Shown here piece by piece: positions 1-4,566 of a stretch of DNA of 5,782 bases. Position 1 is the first letter of the stretch. Each line of letters opens with the position of its first letter. The stretch spans positions 1 through 5,782 of the forward strand of contig JAGFXI010000226.1 of assembly GCA_017861095.1 (NCBI GenBank). The letters run 5' to 3'. Both the position numbers and the translations under genes were made by a program. Source of the DNA: Deltaproteobacteria bacterium. GTDB taxonomy: Bacteria > Desulfobacterota > Syntrophobacteria > BM002. The notes under the pieces were generated by a model that was not told where the DNA came from, did no database searches, and saw nothing but the letters and a program-made list of their open reading frames with translations.

Positions 1-2043
1 AAACCCGCCCTCACCGATCTCCATCGCATCGGCGTGGCCGTGTTCATCTTGAAGATGATGCGCACACCGGACGGCGCCCATCACCTCCTCGTCCAGGGCG
101 TGAAGAAGGTCAGGCTCCAGGACGCGGTGCAGCAGGAGCCGTATATCATTGCGCGGATCGAGCCGGTGGAGGATGCCTTCGAGGTGGACAAGCAGCTCGA
201 GGCCATGGTCCTCAACGTCCGGAATCTCTTCCAGCGCCTGGCGGAGCTCAGCAGCCTTCCCCAGGAGCTCGCCATTCTCGCCGCCAACGTCCCCGGCCCT
301 TATCCCCTCGCCTATCTCGTGGCCTCCAATCTCAGCCTTTCGATGGATGATGCCCAGGAGATTCTCGAGACGGGCGACGTGCCCACGGTCCTCGAACGCC
401 TGACCGTCCACCTGAACGGGAGGCTGGAGACCCTCGAGCTCAGCCAGGAGATCCAGAAGAAGGTCAAGGAGGGCATGGATACGCGGCAACGGGACTTCCT
501 CCTCCGGGAGCAGCTCAAGGCTATTCAGAAGGAGTTGGGGGAGGGCGATGAGCGGACGGTGGAAGTGGACGAGCTCAGGAAGCGGCTTGCCGAAACCAAG
601 ATGCCCGATGAGGTGCGCAAGGTGGCGAATAACGAGCTCGACCGCCTGAGCCGGATGCCGCCGGCAGCAGCCGAGTACACCGTGTCGCGGACCTACCTCG
701 ACTGGATCCTCGAGCTCCCCTGGGAGGTCACAACTGACGACAATCTGGATATCGACGCCGCCCAGAAGACTCTCGATGCGGATCACTACGACCTGGAGAA
801 GGTGAAGAAGCGCATCCTCGAGTACCTCGCGGTTCGAAAGCTCAAAAGGGATATGAAGGGCCCGATCCTCTGCTTCGTTGGTCCACCGGGCGTGGGGAAG
901 ACCTCTCTCGGTCAGTCTATCGCCCGGACCCTCGGGCGAAAATTCATCCGTATTTCCCTCGGCGGCGTGCGAGACGAGGCGGAGATCCGCGGTCACCGCC
1001 GCACTTACGTGGGAGCGCTTCCGGGCCGCATCATCCAGGGGCTCCGCAAGACCGGCACCCATAACCCGGTATTCATGCTCGATGAGATCGACAAGGTCGG
1101 CATGGATTTCCGCGGCGATCCCTCCTCGGCTCTCCTCGAGGTGCTCGACCCGGAGCAGAACTATTCATTCTCCGACCACTACCTGGAGATTCCCTTCGAT
1201 CTCAGCCGGGTCATGTTCATCACCACGGCGAACGTCCTGGACACCATTCCGCCGGCCCTTCGCGACCGCATGGAGATCCTGGAGCTCCCCGGTTACACCG
1301 AGGAAGAGAAACTCATGATCGCCAGGGGGCACCTCATTCCGGAGCAGGTCGAGGCCCATGGGCTCACAGCCGATCAGCTCCAGTTTGATGACGATGCCGT
1401 TCGCCTCATCATCCGGTCTCACACGCGGGAGGCTGGGGTGCGCAACCTCGAGCGCCAGATCGCGGCGGTCTGCCGGGGGGTGGCGAAAGAGGTTGCCGCC
1501 GGCCGCGGGGCACCGACCACGATCCGGGCCGAGGGGATCCCTCAGTACCTGGGGCCGGAGAAGGCCCGCATGCCGGGAAAGGGCACCCTCACCCTCACCG
1601 GCCAGCTCGGTGAGGTGATGAAGGAGTCGGCGACCGCCGCCCTGAGCTATGTCCGGGCCCATGCGGCCGACCTCGGAATCAACGGGGAGTTTTTCGGGAC
1701 GACCGATATTCACATCCACGTCCCTGCCGGCGCCATTCCCAAGGACGGCCCCTCGGCGGGCGTGGCCATGCTGGTAAGCCTGAGCTCCCTCGTGACGGGA
1801 CGGCAGGTCAGGAAAGAGGTGGCCATGACCGGCGAGATCACCCTCCGCGGCGATGTGCTCCCCGTGGGCGGGATCAAGGAGAAGGTTCTCGCCGCCAGTC
1901 GTGCAGAGGTCAAAGAGGTGATCCTTCCCCAGATGAACGAAAAGGACCTGGTGGACGTGCCGCCTCAGGTGCGGGAGAAGCTCAAGTTCCACCTGGTCCG
2001 CGCCATGCCGGAGGCGCTGGAGCTGGCGCTGGAGAGGAAGTGA
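1..2043 (+). CDS. lon: ATP-dependent protease LonA, 5'-truncated by the window edge
   Basis: Cytoplasmic AAA+ serine protease that unfolds and degrades damaged and regulatory proteins as a homohexamer. The frame is open from base 1, giving 680 residues. The GTG at 34 is internal, because the codons before it (reading TDLHRIG) continue the Lon N-domain. Visible order: end of the N-terminal substrate domain (about residues 1-120); helical region with REQLKAIQKELGE (about 169-181); AAA+ module with Walker A GPPGVGKT at residue 294 (bases 880-903), Walker B VFMLDEIDK at residue 357 (1069-1095), and RGHRRTYVGALPGRI between them; then the protease domain. The catalytic dyad is intact: Ser585 in PKDGPSAG (codon 1753-1755) and Lys628, the second Lys of GGIKEK (1882-1884). 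Their 43-residue spacing equals that of Ser679 and Lys722 in E. coli Lon. By that alignment about 90 N-terminal residues lie upstream. Stop TGA is at 2041-2043, and a hairpin terminator follows. No frameshift or missing key residue was seen. Confidence 0.97.
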   Translation, partial: KPALTDLHRIGVAVFILKMMRTPDGAHHLLVQGVKKVRLQDAVQQEPYIIARIEPVEDAFEVDKQLEAMVLNVRNLFQRLAELSSLPQELAILAANVPGPYPLAYLVASNLSLSMDDAQEILETGDVPTVLERLTVHLNGRLETLELSQEIQKKVKEGMDTRQRDFLLREQLKAIQKELGEGDERTVEVDELRKRLAETKMPDEVRKVANNELDRLSRMPPAAAEYTVSRTYLDWILELPWEVTTDDNLDIDAAQKTLDADHYDLEKVKKRILEYLAVRKLKRDMKGPILCFVGPPGVGKTSLGQSIARTLGRKFIRISLGGVRDEAEIRGHRRTYVGALPGRIIQGLRKTGTHNPVFMLDEIDKVGMDFRGDPSSALLEVLDPEQNYSFSDHYLEIPFDLSRVMFITTANVLDTIPPALRDRMEILELPGYTEEEKLMIARGHLIPEQVEAHGLTADQLQFDDDAVRLIIRSHTREAGVRNLERQIAAVCRGVAKEVAAGRGAPTTIRAEGIPQYLGPEKARMPGKGTLTLTGQLGEVMKESATAALSYVRAHAADLGINGEFFGTTDIHIHVPAGAIPKDGPSAGVAMLVSLSSLVTGRQVRKEVAMTGEITLRGDVLPVGGIKEKVLAASRAEVKEVILPQMNEKDLVDVPPQVREKLKFHLVRAMPEALELALERK

Positions 2044-2080
2044 GCGGGCTTCACACTCTTGGTGCACCCCCTCACCTTCA

Positions 2081-2115
2081 TCCTCTCCCCCTCCTGGGGG
2101 AGAGGAAAAATTTTT
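2081..2115 (+). terminator. Probable Rho-independent terminator of lon
   Basis: A perfect 11-bp inverted repeat (TCCTCTCCCCC at 2081-2091 and GGGGGAGAGGA at 2096-2106) with a TCCT loop begins 37 bases after the lon stop codon. It is followed on the + strand by A5T5 (2106-2115). The T-run is separated from the stem by A residues, so the fit to a classical terminator is good but not ideal. On the - strand the hairpin has no following U-run, so it should act mainly on lon. The preceding CCCCTCACC and the stem resemble a repeat family I recall from many GC-rich genomes, so it may be a dispersed repeat serving as a terminator. Confidence 0.6.
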
Positions 2116-2191
2116 GGAGCCGGCGGACACCCCAATCGATGTCCTTCTTCGGGGGGACAGTTGGTCACCGAGGCGGAGGTCCCAGCCTTAT

Positions 2192-2221
2192 TATCGCGGC
2201 GGAGACGCCGCTCCCACAGGG
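2192..2221. repeat. REP-like GC-rich palindrome
   Basis: GCGGCG (2196-2201), loop GAGA (2202-2205) and CGCCGC (2206-2211) form a perfect 6-bp stem. Read on the - strand, the flanks give TGTGGGAGCGGCG then TCTC then CGCCGCGATAA. This matches the general form of the short extragenic palindromes (a GTGGGAGCGGC head, stem and GCCGCGA tail) that I know from Pseudomonas and Xanthomonas. It lies in the gap between two convergent genes, the usual setting for such repeats, and could act as a weak transcript-end hairpin for the - strand block. The match is from memory, and only one clear copy is in the window. Confidence 0.4.
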
Positions 2222-2245
2222 CGGCAAGGTGAGCTCGGTGAGAGA

Positions 2246-3226
2246 TTACTTGACGTCGGCGACGATCCGGGCGATCACCTGTGAGTAGACAATCGCCGCT
2301 CGTTCGGCTGCGGCGGCGAAGCCGGCGTCCGGGGAGAGACAGGGGTTCGCGTTCACCTCGAGCACCCACGGTCTCCCGTCCCGATCCACCCGGAAATCCA
2401 CCCGGGCATAGCCTTGCAACTCAAAGGCTCGCCAGCACTCCAGGGCGATCCGCGCCAGGTTCTCCAAAAGCTCTCGATCTTCGTCGGGAAACACGAAGGA
2501 GCGCTCGGTATGCCGGTATTCGAAGGAGTCCTCGTCCCACTTGGCCCGATAGTCCATGAGCTGCGGTTTCCCCGGCGGATAGCCCTCGAAGCGCATCTCG
2601 GCCGGAGGAAGGACCTCCGGGCCCTCACGGTCTGCGAGAATGGCGAGATTGAACTCTCGCCCATCGATGTAGGTCTCGGCGAAACAGGATCCCGCCAGCC
2701 TGTCCCGTCGTTCTCCTAGCACCCGTCGTAGTTCATCAGCACTTGTCGCCCATACCAGGCTCTCCTCGTCGAGGCCGATCGAGGCGTGCTCCCAGACAGA
2801 CTTGACGATATAGGGCCCGCCGTGAGCGAGGGGTTGTCTTGGAGAATCGTGTAGTGCAGACCAGGGCGGAGTGGGTATGCCGGCGGCGCGGAGGAGCTGC
2901 TTGCCGAGGAGCTTGTTGGAGGTGAGGAAGATCGCCTCGGTCCGGGATCCCGTGTACGGGAGCTGGAGATGGTCGAGGAGAGAGGGCGCCAGATGGATGA
3001 GCCGCCCCCGGCCCTCAACCGATTCTACCAGGTTGAAGACTAAGGCCGGGCGGAGGTCTCGGAGCTCTCGGGCCACACCCTGCAGGTCCAGCGAAAAGGG
3101 AAGCGCGGCAGCGTTGTATCCCAGGTCGCCCAAGGCCATGGATACAGCATCCCGCTGGACCAGGACATCGAGCTCGTCCTTTCCTCCGTCCTCGGCAACC
3201 TTGCCGTGGAGAACGACTACTCTCAT
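2246..3226 (-). CDS. ATP-grasp ligase of the D-alanine-D-alanine ligase superfamily (ATP-grasp 1)
   Basis: Predicted cytoplasmic carboxylate-amine ligase that would activate a carboxylate as an acyl phosphate with ATP and join it to an amine. From the ATG at 3226 it is 326 residues, normal for a Ddl-fold enzyme. Visible order: N-terminal MRVVVLHGK; VFNLVES (63-69); YTGS (91-94); SNKLLGK (103-109); the lysine strand and loop YIVKSVWEHASIG (139-151), where Ser149 sits near the Ddl catalytic-loop serine; the ATP-binding strand ETYIDGREF (184-192); and the metal site RVDFRVD (275-281) with LEVNANP (289-295). Asp277, Glu290 and Asn292 are the expected Mg ligands. An in-frame ATG at 3286 lies inside the upstream mobile element and would add 20 residues unlike the family, so 3226 is preferred, although no strong ribosome-binding site precedes it. 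It is the last gene of the block, and stop TAA is at 2246-2248. The substrate is unknown; a true cell-wall Ddl is less likely given the partners. Confidence 0.85.
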   Translation of the reverse strand: MRVVVLHGKVAEDGGKDELDVLVQRDAVSMALGDLGYNAAALPFSLDLQGVARELRDLRPALVFNLVESVEGRGRLIHLAPSLLDHLQLPYTGSRTEAIFLTSNKLLGKQLLRAAGIPTPPWSALHDSPRQPLAHGGPYIVKSVWEHASIGLDEESLVWATSADELRRVLGERRDRLAGSCFAETYIDGREFNLAILADREGPEVLPPAEMRFEGYPPGKPQLMDYRAKWDEDSFEYRHTERSFVFPDEDRELLENLARIALECWRAFELQGYARVDFRVDRDGRPWVLEVNANPCLSPDAGFAAAAERAAIVYSQVIARIVADVK

Positions 3227-3258
3227 GGAGATACCAGCCCTACGCCGCTGCACATCAG

Positions 3259-3425
3259 AACCCTGACGGCTTCGTAAAAAGTCCATCTGCGGCGTTGCGC
3301 TTCATCTTTCGTCACTGCGGCGTACGTCTATGTACGCCTCATTCCTCAAGATTCGCGCGCCTTGTATCTGGAGCTTTTTACTGTGCCGTCTAGCTTGGCG
3401 ACTTCTTACGAAGTCCGCAACCCTG
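3259..3425. mobile_element. MITE-like inverted-repeat element with 7-bp direct repeats
   Basis: The two copies of AACCCTG (3259-3265 and 3419-3425) look like a target-site duplication around a 153-bp element (3266-3418). Its ends are inverted repeats: ACGGCTTCGTAAAAAGTC on the left against GCGGACTTCGTAAGAAGTC read inward from the right, differing at the outermost base, by one inserted A and by one further substitution. Inside, a second inverted pair is present: GACGGC then GTAAAAAG then TCCA at 3265-3285, and its complement at about 3369-3390. A central stem GGCGTAC (3319-3325) and GTACGCC (3332-3338) completes a nearly palindromic layout. It has no coding capacity and no transposase. The right copy of AACCCTG begins 4 bases from the end of the ATP-grasp 2 stop codon. 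Without element and duplication, the gap between the two ligase genes would be about 43 bases. The transcript would fold strongly here, which could reduce expression of ATP-grasp 1. Confidence 0.65.
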
Positions 3426-3429
3426 GTGT

Positions 3430-4434
3430 TCAACCAGCCGCGGCAACCATCCGTCGGCCCTCCGGCAGCCGTTTCAGGGCCGAGGCCATGATCCTCCCGA
3501 TCAACTCCCGGTAGCTCATGGCCCCCAAGCGCGCGAGAATGGGAAGGTCGGAGTGGATGGGGTGAAGCCCGGGGAGGGGGTTCACCTCGAGGAAGTGGGG
3601 GGTGCCCTCGGCATCGGCCCTGAGATCGATCCGGCCGCCGTCTCTCCCGCCGAGGCCGCGCCAGGCCGCAAGGGCAAGCCCTTCGGCCTGCCGTGCCGCC
3701 TCATCGTCGGCAAGCCGGTAGGTCACCACATCCTCGTAGTTCTTCTTGTTGGCGTAGGAGTAGCCCGCCCGCTCCGCCTGCTCCAGGAGCAGCACTTCCA
3801 TCACCCCGATGCTCACCGCCTCGCGGCCCGTGCCGGTAACTCCCACGGTGAACTCCCGACCGGGAAGGTAGGTCTCAAGGAGCACCGGCTGCTTGAATTC
3901 GGCCAGCAAGCGCCGGCAGACCTGCGCCAGTTCCTCCCCGTCGGCGACCTTGGAGGCGGCATCGATCCCCTTTCCGGTTCCCTCGGCCACCGGCTTGGCG
4001 AAGAGAGGATAGGGAAGGTTCACCGTTTCGATCTCGGAGTCATCCTCCACCACAGCAAAATCAGGGGTCGCGAGGCCTAGATCCCGCACAACCCGTTTGG
4101 TCATCCCCTTGTGGAGAGTGAGGGCTAGGATCATGGGATCGGAGAAGGTGTAGGGGATGTCGTAGGCGTCCAGGAGGCTCGGCACCTGGGCCTCGCGAGC
4201 GAAGCCTCGCAAGCCCTCGGCAATATTGAATACCAGATCCCAGCGCTCTCCGGCAACGAGGCGAGGCGCGAGGGCCCAGATGTTTCCGATGCGCGCCGCT
4301 TGGAAGCCGAGCTCCGTGAGGGTTCCCTCGATGGCTTCAATGGTATCGAGACGGTCGAACTCGGCCGTCTCCTCCTCCCCGTACCCTTGCGCCAGGTAAT
4401 CTTCCCGGAGATCGTAGGTGATCCCTACTTTCAT
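3430..4434 (-). CDS. ATP-grasp ligase of the D-alanine-D-alanine ligase superfamily (ATP-grasp 2)
   Basis: Second predicted cytoplasmic ATP-dependent carboxylate-amine ligase, 334 residues from the ATG at 4434. Visible order: MKVGITYDLRED; an acidic stretch (about 15-30); VFNIAEG (68-74); REAQVPSLLDAYDIPYT (80-96); LHKGMTKRVV (107-116); LFAKPVAEGTGKGID (144-158); LLETYLPGREFTVGV (185-199); and the metal-binding end GGRIDLRAD (266-274) with FLEVNPLPGLHP (281-292). Asp270, Glu283 and Asn285 are the likely Mg ligands. The loop reads EGTGKG where Ddl enzymes have EGSS, so a catalytic-loop serine is replaced and a substrate other than D-Ala is probable. The ATG at 4434 is chosen because a GGAGGAG ribosome-binding site lies 9 bases upstream. 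An in-frame GTG at 4461 would add nine residues. Apart from fold motifs it is not obviously similar to ATP-grasp 1, so this is not a recent duplication. It follows the aminomutase gene on the same strand after 132 bases. Confidence 0.86.
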   Translation of the reverse strand: MKVGITYDLREDYLAQGYGEEETAEFDRLDTIEAIEGTLTELGFQAARIGNIWALAPRLVAGERWDLVFNIAEGLRGFAREAQVPSLLDAYDIPYTFSDPMILALTLHKGMTKRVVRDLGLATPDFAVVEDDSEIETVNLPYPLFAKPVAEGTGKGIDAASKVADGEELAQVCRRLLAEFKQPVLLETYLPGREFTVGVTGTGREAVSIGVMEVLLLEQAERAGYSYANKKNYEDVVTYRLADDEAARQAEGLALAAWRGLGGRDGGRIDLRADAEGTPHFLEVNPLPGLHPIHSDLPILARLGAMSYRELIGRIMASALKRLPEGRRMVAAAG

Positions 4435-4450
4435 GGAGGACCACTCCTCC
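4435..4450 (-). promoter_or_regulatory. Ribosome-binding site of ATP-grasp 2 inside a hairpin next to the start codon
   Basis: On the - strand the 16 bases before the ATG read GGAGGAGTGGTCCTCC. GGAGGAG is a strong Shine-Dalgarno sequence, 9 bases from the start. GGAGGA and TCCTCC also form a perfect 6-bp stem with a GTGG loop that ends directly against the ATG, so the folded transcript would hide the ribosome-binding site. The pairing is seen in the sequence; a regulatory role is inference. Confidence 0.5.
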
Positions 4451-4500
4451 CCGGCAGCCACCCCGTGGGCGAGCTGCCAGGGTCTCGTCCCGCCACCTCC

Positions 4501-4534
4501 CCCTGCAGCCCCTCGGTCCTTGAGGGGCGCAGGG
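4501..4534 (-). other. Strong bulged hairpin in the spacer between the aminomutase and ATP-grasp 2 genes
   Basis: CCCTGC and GCCCCTC (4501-4506 and 4508-4514, with A4507 unpaired) pair with GAGGGGC and GCAGGG (4522-4534), giving 13 GC-rich base pairs around a 7-base loop. No U-run follows on the - strand, so it is not a classical intrinsic terminator. A further inverted repeat, GGCAGC (4453-4458) and GCTGCC (4473-4478), lies between it and the ribosome-binding-site hairpin. Together these three stems take up much of the 132-base spacer. They could protect a 3' mRNA end, cause pausing, or act as a structured leader. Which of these applies cannot be told from the sequence. Confidence 0.45.
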
Positions 4535-4566
4535 AGAGAAGGCGCGGGCGCTTTTCATTTCGAGTT

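Noticed and set aside
34..36. GTG as the start codon of lon
   Set aside because: The frame is open to base 1 and the preceding codons continue the Lon N-domain (TDLHRIGVAVFILK); about 90 residues are missing relative to E. coli Lon.
1165..2130. 321-codon open frame on the - strand, antisense to lon
   Set aside because: It lies opposite intact, motif-bearing lon sequence and its product is low-complexity and unrecognisable; long antisense frames are common at this GC content.
2040..2288. 82-codon + strand frame overlapping the lon stop
   Set aside because: It runs across the terminator hairpin and the REP-like repeat into the 3' end of ATP-grasp 1, and its product is repeat-derived in appearance.
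3227..3286. Upstream ATG at 3286 as the start of ATP-grasp 1
   Set aside because: The extension begins within the mobile element and encodes DFLRSRQGSDVQRRR-type residues foreign to the family; MRVVVLHGK at 3226 fits a Ddl-fold N-terminus.
3553..4080. 175-codon + strand frame inside ATP-grasp 2
   Set aside because: Shadow of the well-supported - strand gene, with no recognisable motif.
4501..4534. Intrinsic terminator for the aminomutase gene
   Set aside because: The stem is strong but no U-run follows it on the - strand, so only a structured hairpin is reported.
4337..4558. 73-codon - strand frame starting in the spacer before ATP-grasp 2
   Set aside because: Arg/Gly-rich product, overlapping the ligase start in another frame without a family signature.
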